Assembly (NCBI GenBank): GCA_029215795.1
Contig: JARDYH010000007.1
Location: 96,549,263 to 96,613,262, forward strand
Source of the DNA: Anniella stebbinsi
Taxonomy: Eukaryota > Chordata > Lepidosauria > Squamata > Anniellidae
Length of the DNA: 64,000 nucleotides
Reading direction: 5' to 3'
Position 1 is the stretch's first letter; every line of letters starts with the position of its first letter. Shown one piece after another: positions 32,215 through 43,549 of the stretch. A program made the translations under genes and the position numbers. The notes beneath the pieces are model-generated. The model did not search any database. It was not told the DNA's origin and saw nothing but the letters and a program-made list of their open reading frames with translations.

Positions 32215-32556
32215 AGTGCCTACTCTGAGGGAAGCTCAGAGGATGGCAATAAGAGGGCCTATTCAGGGGTGGCCCCCCAACTATGGAATGATCTCTGTGA
32301 CAAGGCTCGCCTGGACCAACACTGTCATCTTTTCGGTGCCAGGTAAAGACTTTCCTCTTCTCCCAGGCATTTAACAGCATATGTTGAGCTTTTTAACTGA
32401 CTCCTGGACAGTTTTAGATTATATGTAGTTTGTATTTAGGCATTTATGGTTTTAATTTTTGTATATTGGTTTTTAAATGTTCAATGCTTTTAATTTTTGT
32501 AAACTGCACAGAGAGCTTTGACTGTGGGGCAGTATATAAATGCAATAAATAAATAA
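32215..32556 (+). mobile_element. L2-like LINE 3' end
   Basis: Plus-strand 3' end with a decayed LWNDL-equivalent (CAACTATGGAATGATCTCTG) and a lysine/phenylalanine-rich TFLFSQAF-equivalent. A 3' UTR block GAGAGCTTTGACTGTGGGGC and the tail AATAAATAAATAAATA follow. It is the same broad family as 20391-21235, in the opposite orientation. Confidence 0.72.
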
Positions 32557-32749
32557 ATATTTTGCAGGGCATGTTTGTTGGCCTTATCTGCATGCCGATG
32601 GTGCATGTGCATTCTGAGAGACTCACATGGGAAGCTAAATCCAAATAGGGTGTTCATCTTGCCAGGTGGAGCACGATCACAGGGAGAGTGGTGTTCTGGA
32701 ACCAAGGCTCAGAGGATACAGCTCCACCAACACTTTTGCAGGATACAGG

Positions 32750-32870
32750 AGGCTGATGTCCTCTCCCCCCGCCCTGCCCCCACCCCAGGCTTCCCTGTTC
32801 CCTCTGAGTCGAACGGCAATCCTCAGAGTCCCTGCATCAATAGATTGCTCCCTATTGTTGTACATTAGGG
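32750..32870. repeat. 121-bp direct duplication, left copy, flanking gypsy 1
   Basis: Matches 37391-37511 over 121 bp with three differences by hand count. It ends exactly where the left LTR of gypsy 1 begins. It is far longer than the 4-6 bp duplication an integrase makes. Confidence 0.92.
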
Positions 32871-33097
32871 TGTAGTGTTTGTGATAGGCCCATTCTTTGA
32901 GCCAGGCCAGGAATTATGAATGACCTGCAATTAAGCACAGATAATCCATTCCAGGTTTTGTAGCAGGCGAGCAATACAAAGGCCAGTCTGCCTGTAGCTG
33001 CCTGCAAAGAAGGAGCACTACAATAAATATCTACCACCTAAGTTTTGTGTGGAACCAGATTCCTACTTCCAAGGGTCCCAGGTCTGTGGACACAACA
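32871..33097 (+). repeat. Gypsy 1 left LTR (227 bp)
   Basis: Begins TGTAGTGTTTGTGATAGG and ends GGACACAACA (TG...CA). It contains AATAAATA (33023-33030) as a possible polyadenylation signal. The end is set by analogy with the gypsy 2 LTR end GATACAACA followed by a TGGTGACGAG-type segment. Confidence 0.82.
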
Positions 33098-33472
33098 CTG
33101 GCGACGAGAGTGGAAAAGAAACCCAATATAAAGAAAGAAAAAAAAAAAAAGAACAGAAACTAAGAGCTGTTCATACAGCCAGGTATTTCTTCCGGTCTTC
33201 CTTCCAGTAAAACACAAGCTGTCTAAGACAAATGAGCAGTTCCCTTGAAAATATATTGTCTGTTTTCAAAAGGACAGGCTGCTCAGTCTTTTCAAGAAAA
33301 GTAGCCATTTTATGAATTGCATAATCATAGCCCTGCATGAAGAACGGTGGCAGCAGCCATTTTGTTTCTTGTCTAAAAGAAAAAGAACAAAACCTTCAGT
33401 CAGAAGTAACAGATATCCTCCTAGTTTTTCAAAATTCTGTCAGTTCTTCACAATTTTAACCCTGATTTCAAA

Positions 33473-34260
33473 ATGTTCCCTTCTTTCCCTGAGTTTCCTA
33501 TACATGAGTCTCACAGCACATTAGGGCCTAGATGGGAACTTTGGCTTGAACGTTTGGAAAATTTATTTCTTGCAATGAAAGAAGATGACCCTACCACCAA
33601 AAGGGCAATGTTACTACATTTTGCAGGCAGTGAAGTACACCAAATTTTCAAAACATTGTCTGAGACTGGAGATAGTGATGATTATGAAAAGGCAAAGCTA
33701 GCTCTTACCAAGTATTTTAAACCATACAAAAATATAGACTTTGAACAGTACACTTTTCGGCAGGCACACCAAAAGGAAGGAGAGAATACTGATGAATATC
33801 ATACCCGTTTACGTCATCTGGCGCGATCCTGTGAATTTGCAAACACAGATCACAAGATAAGGGCGCAAATAATACAGGGATGCTCTTCAGCCAAACTTCG
33901 AAGGCAAATTTTGTGAGAACCCCAGATGACTCTCACCAAAATACTGGACACTGCTCGAGCAAATGAAATGTCAGAAACACATGCTCAGCTAATAGAACAA
34001 GGGAGTCAGTCTGCACAAATAGAAACTGCATATGCACTCCAGAAGCATTTCAACAGGAATCAGCGATCACATCCTCAAGGTGGCAATGGCAATCAATCTC
34101 CTAAAGGCCAGCAAATGTCCATGAAGACAGCACAGGCAACCTGCTACAACTGTGGAGGATCCTATCCTCACAGAGGCAATTGCCCTGCCAGAGGTACAAT
34201 TTGCCACAACTGTGGAAAAAGAACCACTATGCAAGAGTCTGCAGATCACCACAGCTTACA
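33473..34260 (+). pseudogene. Gypsy 1 gag (interrupted)
   Basis: Gag forms the particle that packages element RNA. The first frame (33473-33916, 147 codons) has the gag-like helical core with RWELWLERLENLFLAMKEDD, YFKPYKNIDFEQYTFRQAHQ and TDEYHTRLRHLARSCEF, ending in a TGA. The second (33926-34260) continues with MTLTKILDTARANEMSE and two zinc knuckles, CYNCGGSYPHRGNCPARG and ICHNCGKK, the latter completed in another frame by NHYARVCRSP after a frameshift near 34215. The knuckles bind RNA. Both lesions make it non-functional as a single protein. Confidence 0.85.
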
Positions 34261-34539
34261 CCAAGCATTCACAACCAAGACCAAGCAAATGCTCTTCAGG
34301 CTGACCCTTCAGAGGAAGACAATGCATATGTTTACACAGTGTACTCTGCACAAACAAGTGTTTCCAAACAGAATTGTCTACCACGTTGCCACATTTGTAT
34401 ACAAGGACATAAGACTGAAGTTTTGATTGACACTGGTGCATCTGTGAATGTGATGGCTCAGTGTGTATATGATACATTCCCTCAGAAGCCATCACTTCAG
34501 AACACAGCAGTAAAGATATATGCCTATGGTACCTCATGA
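34180..34539 (+). pseudogene. Gypsy 1 aspartic protease fragment
   Basis: The frame after the gag frameshift contains the active-site motif VLIDTGASVNVMAQ (Asp codon 34429-34431), so this encoded the retropepsin that cleaves Gag-Pol. The C-terminal half, including the flap and the second conserved G-R-D-like region, is missing because a deletion near 34530 joins it to mid-RT. Confidence 0.82.
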
Positions 34540-35570
34540 CATCATTGCAGATTTGAATGGGGCAAAATTCTTCTCCAAACTTGACCTTACATCTGGTTAC
34601 CACCAGTTGGAGCTCCATCCAGAGTCCAGATATATCACAACCTTTTCAACTCATGTTGGCCTTCGACGCTACAAGCGCCTCAATTTTGGCATTTCTTCAG
34701 CTGCAGAGATATTTCAGAATGTTATCCATGAAGTTCTAGCTGGACTCCCCGGAGTTCTTAATGTAAGTGATGATATCCTGGTTTTTGGTACCACATCAAC
34801 TGAACATGATATTCGACTTGAAGCAGTTTTAAAACGACTGCATGAGGAACACCTAACATTAAATCAAAGTAAATGTGAGTTCAAAAAACCTGTTTTGGAA
34901 TTCTTTGGATATGTCTTCTCCAAAGATGGCATTTCGGCAGATCCAAAAAAAGTAATGGCTATACATAATGCTGTTGTACCTACTAATTCTACTGAAGTTT
35001 GCAGTTTGCTAGGCCTTGCAAACTATTGCGGCCGATTTATACCAAGATTAGCCACAATCTCACAGCCTCTCCGGGATCTCACTAAAAAAGATCAAACATG
35101 GGAATGGTCAGAAAAACACCAGATTGCTTTTACTGAGTTAAAGGATGCACTTGCAAGTGATGTAGTCATGTCATACTTTGATCCAAGCAAGAAGACGGAA
35201 CTTGTGGTGGATGCCAGCCCTGTTGGACTAGGAGCTGTTCTCACACAGGTTGATCAAGATGGTCACATTTCTACTATTGCATATGCCAGCAAAACTCTTT
35301 CTCCTACAGAACAACGATATTCTCAGACAGAGAGGGAAGCTCTTGCAGTAGCCTGGGCATGCTCTCATTTTCATTTATACATATATGGGTGCCCATTCAC
35401 AGTTATAACTGATCACAAGCCTCTTGAGCCCATGTTTAATAATCCATCCTTTCAACCACCAGTTCGTATTGAGCGATGGATGCTCAAATTGCAAGGCTAT
35501 AACTATAGAGTTGTGTATTGACCAGGTAAAGACAATCCAGCTGATTATTTTTCTAGGCATCCCATATTTA
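34520..35570 (+). pseudogene. Gypsy 1 RT and RNase H (5' deleted)
   Basis: The 333-codon frame begins at ADLNGAKFFSKLDLTSGYHQ, so the RT fingers before this block are deleted. The catalytic box is NVSDDILVFGT (Asp-Asp codons 34769-34774), with Ser in place of the usual Val or Leu of YVDD/YLDD. Next are LLGLANYCGRFIPRLATIS (connection) and RNase H with LVVDASPVGLGAVLTQ, YASKTLSPTEQRYSQTEREA and FTVITDHKPL. A TGA stops the frame at 35519-35521, just before PGKDNPADYFSR, which is still readable downstream. The frame otherwise remains strikingly open. Confidence 0.9.
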
Positions 35571-35819
35571 AAACAGCTGCCAACCACACAGCTACAAATG
35601 AAGCAGAGGCACATGTCAATTTCCTTTTCTCCCATGCTGTTCCTAAAGCTCTTTCTCTACAGGAAATAGAGACTGCTACACAAACTGACACGTGTACACA
35701 GACAATCATCCAGACTGTCCACAATGGACGGTGGAAAGATCTTCTGAATAATCTAGCACATCTGACTTGTGAAGCACGAGCAATCATCCAATCATTTGCT
35801 AATATAAAGGGTGAACTTA

Positions 35820-36951
35820 CCGTCTCAGAGAATTGCCTCCTCCTTCGAGGTACTCGTTTGGATATTCCACATTCTCTATGGAACCGTGCAATTGATTTGG
35901 CCCATGAAGGTCACCGGGGGTAGTTAAAACCAAAGCACTGCTCAGAGAAAAGGTCTGGTTCCCTGGAATTGATAACCTTACTGAACAGCGTGTAAAATCT
36001 TGTACACTGTGCCAAGCAGCAATCCCACAGAACCACTCTGCACCACTGCATGTTTCTCCTCTTCCTTCAACACCATGGATGGAAGTCAGTGTTGATTTCT
36101 GTGATCTCCCTGCTGGAGGACATCTTTTGGTCATTATTGATGATTACAGCCGTTATCCAGAAGTAGAAACAGTCACTACCACTTCAGCAAATGCTGTCAT
36201 TCCAAAATTAGACAAATTTTTCTCCTCTTATGGCATACCTGCTGTTGTCAAAAGTGACAATGGACCACCTTTTCAAAGCCTGCAGTTTGCTCAATTTTCA
36301 GACTATCTTGGTTTCAAACATCGGAAAATTACTCCTCATTGGCCACAAGCAAATGGGGAGGTTGAGAGATTTATGAGGACCCTGAAAAAAGCCTTACAGA
36401 TTGCTACAGCAAAGGGAACAAACCTGAAACAAGAATTATTTCAATTTCTCTGCAGCTACCGAACCACCCCCCATTGTTCCACTGGTGTGGCACCAGCTAC
36501 CATAATGTTTGGCAGACAGGTGCGGACAAAGCTACCTCAAATAGATGTCCCACTCAAGGATGCACATCTGCGCCAACATGATAATAAGGCAAAACTTGCA
36601 ATGAAACAGTACACTGATCAGCGTCAGCGAGCCAGAGTAGTACCATTCAAAGTGGGGGACATGGTGCTTGTTAAGAATCTCCAACCTCGAAACAAACTTT
36701 CAATGCTTTTCTGTCCTGCACCATATCAAATCACAATGATAAATGGCACGATGGTTATGGCACAGAGGGGTACCCATAAAATCACATGGAATGTTTCACA
36801 CATTAAACCACTTCACAACACCCCTCAGACCCAAAGACCTGACTGTGATGATGATCAGTTCACACAGAGTGAACATCCCATCCCATCCACCACTCCTGCA
36901 GCACCAGATCCAGCAACTCTTGGTGTTTCAGATTTGAACTTGCAATGTTAG
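35820..36951 (+). pseudogene. Gypsy 1 integrase
   Basis: The HHCC zinc domain lies at 35895-36020 (HEGHRG, then KSCTLCQ). A frameshift at about 35922 (after GGGGG) separates it from the preceding frame. The catalytic core runs 36079-36951 (290 codons): VSVDFCDLPAGGHLLVIIDD (first Asp), VVKSDNGPPFQS (second Asp) and HWPQANGEVERFMRT (Glu). The C-terminal FKVGDMVLVKNLQPRNKLS and HKITWNVSHIKPL form the SH3-like/GPY-type end. All three catalytic residues are present. A stop follows at 36949. Confidence 0.9.
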
Positions 36952-37185
36952 CCAACAAGGACCAGCCGCCGTGCTCCAAGCTATTTGCAGGACTATATTA
37001 CATGAAAAACTGTTTTGTGAACTATTGAGCTAATTGTTCTTGTTTACCTAATTTGATTTGCGTGTACATTTTTAATATGTGCATTAGTTGTATATTTTCC
37101 TTATACAGTTGCAGTTTTGTTGTTGTTCAGATACTCTAACGTTATAGCTATGTTGCTGTTTTTCATATTTGAAGGAAAGGAGGGA

Positions 37186-37390
37186 TGTAGTGTTTGTGAT
37201 AGGCCCATTCTTTAAGCCAGGCCAGGATTTATGAATGACCTGCAATTAAGCACAGATAATCCATTCCAGGTTTTGTAGCAGGCGGGCAATGCAAAGGCCA
37301 GTCTGCCTGTAGCTGCCTGCAAAGAAGGAGCACTATAATAAATATCTACCACCTAAGTTTTGTGTGGAACCAGATTCCTACTTCCAAGGG
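37186..37390 (+). repeat. Gypsy 1 right LTR, 3'-truncated (205 bp)
   Basis: Matches 32871-33075 with five differences. The last 22 bp of the left LTR (TCCCAGGTCTGTGGACACAA and CA) are absent, and the sequence runs straight into the right copy of the 121-bp flank duplication. Confidence 0.9.
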
Positions 37391-37511
37391 AGGCTGATGT
37401 CCTCTCCCCGCACCCTGCCCCCACCCCAGGCTTCCCTGTTCCCTCTGAGTCGAACGGCAATCCTCAGAGTCCCTGCATCAATAGATTTCTCCCTATTGTT
37501 GTACATTAGGG
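37391..37511. repeat. 121-bp direct duplication, right copy
   Basis: See the left copy at 32750-32870. It begins AGGCTGATGTCC and ends GTACATTAGGG, after which unrelated flank (GACCTGGAACTG) follows. Confidence 0.92.
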
Positions 37512-37854
37512 GACCTGGAACTGTGGGCAATGAAGATGCATTCCCTTTAGGAAAGACATATGAGAGTGGGGAGAGGGGGTGGAGGGATGGACCAACCCAG
37601 CCATTTTGGACTCTCTGTGAGGTGTAGCCCTGGGGACTGTTAGGCTGAGTGCCTGCACTTCAACATTTATCAAACACCACTGCCCATGGAAGCATGTTTC
37701 AGCAGCAGCCTCCTTGGCTCCCTCCAGTGGCCTGGCTGGATGTCCAGGGCAGGGCCATGTGCCCCAGGCCTCTTCACTCTCCAAAACTGGCTGTTCCAGC
37801 TGGTCATTGCCTGCCTCAGCTATATGTTTACTTTGTTTCCTCTTTAAAGAGGAA

Positions 37855-38180
37855 ATTCCTGACTCCTAGCTGAGCAGAGTAGAGAAGAGGAAGCTGCCCC
37901 AGCTGGACTAGAAGGTGCATTAGGAAGCCAGCTCCCAGAGAGAGAGCGATCAGACCAAATGAACAGGGAGAGCAAACAGGAGTTTGTCAGGGGGAGTGTA
38001 GTGGAACAGAAGACCAAGGCAAAGAGGAGTGAGGCCTCAAGGAAATCCAGGAGGCTGCCTATTCAAAGTGGCCATGTGCTCACCATGTGCTCCTGAGTGC
38101 TGATTCAAGGGGTGTGTCCTGAAAGCTGCTGCTAAAAGCTGCTGTTGGGCCTGTAGGGTTGTGGCCTGATTGCATCTGTC
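37855..38180. repeat. Dispersed repeat, copy 1 (AGCAAACAGGAGTTTGTCAG)
   Basis: Shares blocks CTGACTCCTAGCTGAGCAGA, AGGAAGCCAGCTCCCAGAGA, AGCAAACAGGAGTTTGTCAG, AAGACCAAGGCAAAGAGGAG and GGAGGCTGCCTATTCAAAGT with 58887-59310, but in a different order of halves. It may be an LTR or a tandem-derived repeat. There is no coding content. Confidence 0.75.
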
Positions 38181-38419
38181 ATCTGTCAGTCTTGCTCCAG
38201 AGGCGTTCCAAAGCCTATGGTGATCACTGATTGGTTGCCATAGGCTGTGCAGGGAAAGGGGTGGACCAGCAAACCAAAAGGTCACTGGACCACCTCCACT
38301 CCTCTGCGGACCTGGGTTTTTTTAATTAAAGAGGGGTGGATTTTCAGAGAGGGAGCACTCTGTTCCTCCCCCCTTGTTGTGTCGTTCCCCCCCCCCATTT
38401 AGCTGGAAATGCTAAATTT
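38181..38419. other. Unassigned DNA
   Basis: No feature recognised apart from a C-run near 38387-38396. Confidence 0.35.
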
Positions 38420-39000
38420 ACAGATTTTTGAACAAAAAGAACAAAAAGTAGCCAAATAAGTAGCCAAACAAGTAAAGTAAATAACTAGGCCAGAATGTAC
38501 TTACTGATTGCAGTTATAGGTCTGGGTAAGTATAAAATGTTGACTGGTTGTGTGCCTGAATGGTAAGTAAGTGCTGATTGGCTAGTTGTTTAGAGTGTCT
38601 GGATTGGTGAGTTCTGTAAGAGTGGGAGGAGCTGGAGAGCGAGTGAAGCATATATGTGTCATACAAAGAGAGAGAGAGTTGACAGGAAAGTATTTGAGGA
38701 GTGTTTGGAGAGATTTGGGGGATTGATTGCAGAGTAGGAATTAGAGATTTGAAAGAGACGTGAAGTAGGTTTGATTGAGTAAATATTGTGAGTGAGGTAT
38801 AGTTTTAAGTACAGTTAGTTACAGAAGTAACAGTTTGGAACATATAAGAACTTTGACAGGAACCATTAAGCTTTGTACTTGAAACCATTACGCAATTCTA
38901 CTGAGGTAACCAATAAGCTTGTTCATACAATACACTTATGCTAATAAAACTTGTTGTATTACATCAACTGGTGTGGTCTTTGGTTGTACCTGAGGAAGGT
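38420..39000 (+). mobile_element. LTR-like sequence with primer-binding-like end (tentative)
   Basis: AT-rich DNA with a TATATGTGTCATAC box (38650s), a G/A-rich stretch and AATAAAAC (38942-38949) followed by TTGTTGTATTACATCA. Downstream at about 39000-39025 GGTGGCAGTGGGAGATAAAG resembles the primer-binding region after many gypsy-like LTRs. No gag or pol follows, so this would be an orphan LTR. The 5' boundary is not determined. Confidence 0.35.
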
Positions 39001-39296
39001 ACCGGTGGCAGTGGGAGATAAAGAGGTTTGTCTGAGGCCAGGTTTCTGGGCTGTAGAGCTGTGGGGCCTCATAGTAAAGGCAGGACAGGGGCAGCAGCAG
39101 CAAGTGGGTCAGGTAAAGCATCAGAGCAGCGCCTTCAGGAAAGCCTGCAATTGCGCTCCTGGCGTTGTAGATGGCCGAAAGGAGCGCCAATGCAGGGGGG
39201 GCACCACCTCGTGCTGCTGCCGTGCTGCCTTCTCATTGTCATCAAGGTAAGCCCTTTAGTGCAATACAGAATACCAGGGGGAGGTGAACTCTATAA

Positions 39297-39653
39297 CAGG
39301 AGTGGGCAACCTTCTGCCCTCAAGGGCCATATCTGAGGGTGGGCAGGACTGGACCCAGAGGTGAGTGAGGCCAGAGCCAGTATCCCCATTGTCCCCACCC
39401 ACAGGTAGACAGGTACCCTCCCTCCTTTGTATTGCATACACTGGGAGACATAAATGCAGGCACACAACGTCCCCTACCCCACCCCACCCACCTATGCACT
39501 GAGTGGAGATGGGATCTCTGGGGGGTATTAGCAGAACACTGAATCCAGAAAGTGAAGAGCTTGACAAACTTGGCTGAGCCATAAACACACAGTCCCCTGG
39601 GCCCTGGCTAACAAGGCAGGAGTATAAAACAGCAAAGCAGATCAGGCCAGGCT
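39297..39653. repeat. hAT-terminus-like sequence left of the L1
   Basis: CAGGAGTGGGCAACCTTCTG at 39298-39317 resembles a common hAT terminus. An inverted partner, GAGGTTGCCCATCTGTGCTC, lies at 45437-45456 on the far side of the L1. The L1 may therefore have inserted within such an element. The interior is not otherwise recognised. Confidence 0.4.
39643..39653. repeat. L1 target-site duplication, left (CAGGCCAGGCT)
   Basis: Identical to 44945-44955, next to the L1 poly-A end. Confidence 0.7.
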
Positions 39654-39799
39654 CCTTTTTTCTTTTCTTTCTTTCTTTTTTTTTATTTTTAATTTTCAAC
39701 ATATAATACAACATAATCATAAAAATAATATACTAACATAACCTTAACAACCCCCCAGTGCTCCCCTAACCCATTGAGACCTTCTTTTATTCTATTATA

Positions 39800-42700
39800 T
39801 TATACATTCTTCCAAAATTGTAAAGAATCTTTTAAAGGTGTACAACCTTTCCCCTTAATTAAAACAAACTCTGAAAATGGCCCCCATATATTTTCAAAAT
39901 CATTCTTCTTAGATAATCCCTTCTTTACTTTTATATTACATGTTAATTTATCATTAATCGCAATATCCCATACCTCTTTATACCATTCTTCTATTCTATA
40001 ATTTCCTTGTATTTTCCAATTCTTGGCTATCATTAATCTGGTGGGTGTCAGGAGGTTGTTAATCAAATCCTTCATATTTTGATTCCCAAATTCTTTATCA
40101 AAAATTGAAAGTAAAGCCAAATTTGGAATTGCTTCCACATTGCTTCCCATTATTTCACTTATTTCTTTAAAAACCCTTTTCCAAAATTTTTGTACATACT
40201 CACACGTCCACCACATATGAAAATATGTTCCAATCTCCTGACATCCCCTCCAACATATCTTTGAAATTTTCTTATCTATCTGATGTAATCTTACTGGTGT
40301 TAAATACCACCTCCAAATTATTTTGTAATAATTCTCTTTTATCCTGATAAAAACTTTAGCATTCTTGATTCTCATATCCTCCCCCAGTTGTAATCACTAA
40401 TTTGTTTTGTTAAATCATCTTCCCATATTGTTTTAAGAGAATCCTGTTGGTCTCCATCCTCTATCAGTATTTTATATAATTCACTTATCATACCTATTTT
40501 ACTTTTATTTTTCCCCTCCTTTTCTCTTGATTCTATTAAATCCTCAAATCTTGTATTATCTCTGCAATCCTTATTTTTCTTTTTCCAATCCTGCGTCCAT
40601 TGTTCCAATTGTATACATTTGAACCAGGAAATCTTTTGTCCTCTTAATACTTCCTCTATTTGCTCCTTATTAGACATTCTTTTCAACCAATCTTTCACTT
40701 TAATAATTTTCTGTCCCCTCAATACCCCTTCCATATCTCTTCTTAGATTCCCTGGGAAGTTCTCCAGTAATACAACTGGAGTCAGAGGAGAGATTCCTGG
40801 TGCTATTTTTTTTATATACTTCCCCCAAATCTCTACAATGTTTTTTAAAAGGGGATTTTCCATTTCCTTCAATTGTTTCTTTTGTATTTTGCTAAAAAAA
40901 ATATTTTGTAATTCTAACTCTATATCTCCTGTCTGCGTCTCCAACCATTCTAAATCGTCTTTTCCTACTATACTATTTATAACATGTCTTAATTTATTAG
41001 CTATGTAATACATCTTTATATTTGGAAGTCCCAACCCTCCTTTCTTTTGTATCTTATACCATTTCCCTTTATTGCTTTTTTATCTCCATTACAATAATTA
41101 TTTATCATACTTTACCAACTCTTTATTTCTACTTCTGTTATTTTAATTGGTAGCATTCTAAACAAAAAAATTATCTTCGGTAATATCTTCATTTTAGTAA
41201 CCGCTATTCTACCAAACCATGAATGCTTTAACTTCCTATAAGCCTCTAATTTTTTCATTATCTGTTTCTTAAAGCTATTAAAATTAATTTCTTCTAACTT
41301 TTCTAAATCTGTCATAATATTAACTCCTAAATAGTGCACTGTATTTTTAATCTTAAGACCTAATTTAATACTATACTCCTCCCTTTCCTCTTTATTATAA
41401 TTAAATAACATCATTTCGGATTTTCCCCAATTTACTTGTAATCCTGTAATCTCCCCAATTTCTCTCAAATGTTGCTTTATCTCCTCCAAACTCTCCATTG
41501 GATTTTCTAATGTCATTAATGTATCATCCACAAACATATTAATTTTTATCTTTTCTTTTCCTCCTATCCCTTTTAATCTTCCATCTTCCCTAATAACATT
41601 TGCCAAAATTTCTATAACTATTGCAAATAATATTGGGGAGAGTGGACACCCTTGTCTAGTACCTCGGGCTAAGGTAATCTGTCGTGTTAACCCATCATTA
41701 ACCATTACCACTGCTTTATTATTTACATATAACTGATTGATCACTCCTATAAATTTATCTCCAAACCCAAATGTTTTTATAATTGTTTTTAATGCTGGCC
41801 ATTCCACATAATCAAAGGCTTTAAAAATATATAATCCTATCAACCCTGCTTTTATATTCCTTTTTTTAATAACATTTATTATATTCAATACTCTCCCAAT
41901 TAAATTAGGCATTTGCCTCTCTGGAATAAATCCACACTAATCCTTTTTTATATATTTATTTATGAAAGTATTCATTCTTGTGGCCATAATTGCCGTAAAA
42001 AAATTTGAATCTTGATTTATTAAATATATAGGTCTATAAGAAGCTGGGTCTGTTAAATCCTTATCCGGTTTCGGGATTAATATAATCAAAGAATGTTCCC
42101 ATGATGGTGGAGTCTTCCCTTCCTCTAATATATTATTGTATAATACTTTCAGTCTTGGTACCAATAGCTCTCTAAATATCTTATAATATTCTGGCCCCAA
42201 ACCATCTAAACCCAGAGATTTCCCTCCTTTTAATTTATCAATAATTTCTTCTATTTCATTTCCCCTCACTAAACCTTCCATATAGTCCCTATCTTTCCCT
42301 TGTAACCTTATTTTCCAATTCCTCTCTACATACCCCACTATCCTTGCCTGTGGGCCCACTTCTGATGCATATAATTTCTGATAAAATTCTTGACATATGT
42401 TTAATTTATCTTTCATTAAATTACAGCTTTTCCCTGTTTTATCTTTAATTGTCCCTATCATATTCTTTGCCTTCTTCAACTGCGTGGACCTAGCCAGCAT
42501 TTTAGAATTTTTATTACTATATTTAAAAAAAATCCCTTTTCAAATATATCAGAACTTTCTGCACTCTCTCTAAATCTGCTTCCTCGAGTTCCTTCTTTTT
42601 AGCTTGAAATTGAGTGTATATTCGTTTATCTTTAGTTATTCTCAATTGTTCCTCTAAATTCCTAACCTCCTTTTCAATCTTTTTACTTTGTGCTTCTTGT

Positions 42701-43377
42701 TGTCTTCTTAAATTACACGATTCTCTCATATCCCTCTTACTACCGCTTTCATCGCGTCTCATACTATCGCTTGAGAGTTTTGCCCTGTTTCATTAATTTC
42801 CCATATTGCCTGTATCTCTTTTTTCATTTTCTCAACAATGTTTTTATAATTTAAAATCTTTGTATCCATTCTCCACCTTTTTGCTTCTCTATAATCTTTC
42901 TTCATTTTAATATCCATACTCAATAATGCATGATCTGTGACTTTAATAACTCCTATTTCACAGTCTATAATCTTAGAAATCAAATTCTTTGACACAAAAA
43001 TATAATCAATCCTGGAATAACTCTTATATTTCGGTGAATAAAAGTTGTACTTCCTTTCTTCCCCTCCAAACATCTACTAATTCTTTTTCATCCATTACTT
43101 TACTTAAACCAGTTTTACCACCACCTTTTAAAGTTCTGAATATATTATCTTTATCCTTCCATTTATCCATCACCATATTAAAGTCACCAGCCATTACAAT
43201 ATTCAGTTTCCCCATATTTCCCATAGCTTTAAACGCTTTATCATAAAATCCCATCTGATTTTCATTTGGAGCATAAACATTAATCAATACATATTCCCCC
43301 ACAGTACAGTATATTATCAAAAATCTTCCCATATCATCCCTCTTCACTTTTACTATGTTGAGACCCCTCCCTCCCAC
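39800..43377 (-). pseudogene. L1 ORF2 (EN-RT-C-terminal), broken
   Basis: Endonuclease: YVLINVYAPN, NIVMAGDFNMVMDKWKDKDN, then SRIDYIFVSKNLISK and VTDHALLSMDIKM. The N-terminal NGL and ETH blocks are not visible upstream of 43377. RT: GKSLGLDGLGPEYYK, SLIILIPKPDKDLTDPASYR, GLYIFKAFDYVEWPAL, TRQGCPLSPILFAIVIEIL and the catalytic FVDDTLM (about 41530). Then comes GEITGLQVNWGKSEMMLFN. The C-terminal part has CWRGCQEIGTYFHMWWTC, the L1 cysteine motif. It would nick DNA and copy L1 RNA. At least five frame breaks make it a pseudogene. Confidence 0.9.
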
Positions 43378-43549
43378 ATATACCCCCCAATTCCCCCCCT
43401 CATCACCAGGAACTTCCTGGGCAGTAGCTCCCTTATTCCCTTTTTAGGAAGGGGAGGTGACTTCACCACCCTGGAGCCACAGTAGATCTTCTCCTCCCTT
43501 TGATTCTCTTCTTCTATCCCTTTTTAATCCAAAACTCAGTCACAGACTG

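Larger units (their letters stand above)
32871..37390 (+). mobile_element. Ty3/gypsy element 1 (PR-RT-RH-IN order)
   Basis: LTR retrotransposon with a left LTR (32871-33097), a primer-binding region (CTGGCGACGAGAGTGG from 33098), gag, protease, RT, RNase H, integrase, a polypurine tract (GAAGGAAAGGAGGGA, 37171-37185) and a right LTR (37186-37390). RT and integrase style suggest a Mag-like or K02A2.6-like gypsy lineage. Gag has an in-frame stop and a frameshift, and a deletion joins protease to mid-RT near 34530. RNase H ends in a stop, and the integrase zinc region is frameshifted. The right LTR lacks its last 22 bp. The LTRs differ at five of 205 compared positions, so the insertion is moderately old. 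Confidence 0.92.

Noticed and set aside
32871..37390. Gypsy 1 as an infectious-type retrovirus with env
   Set aside because: After integrase only about 230 bp remain before the right LTR, with no envelope-like frame.
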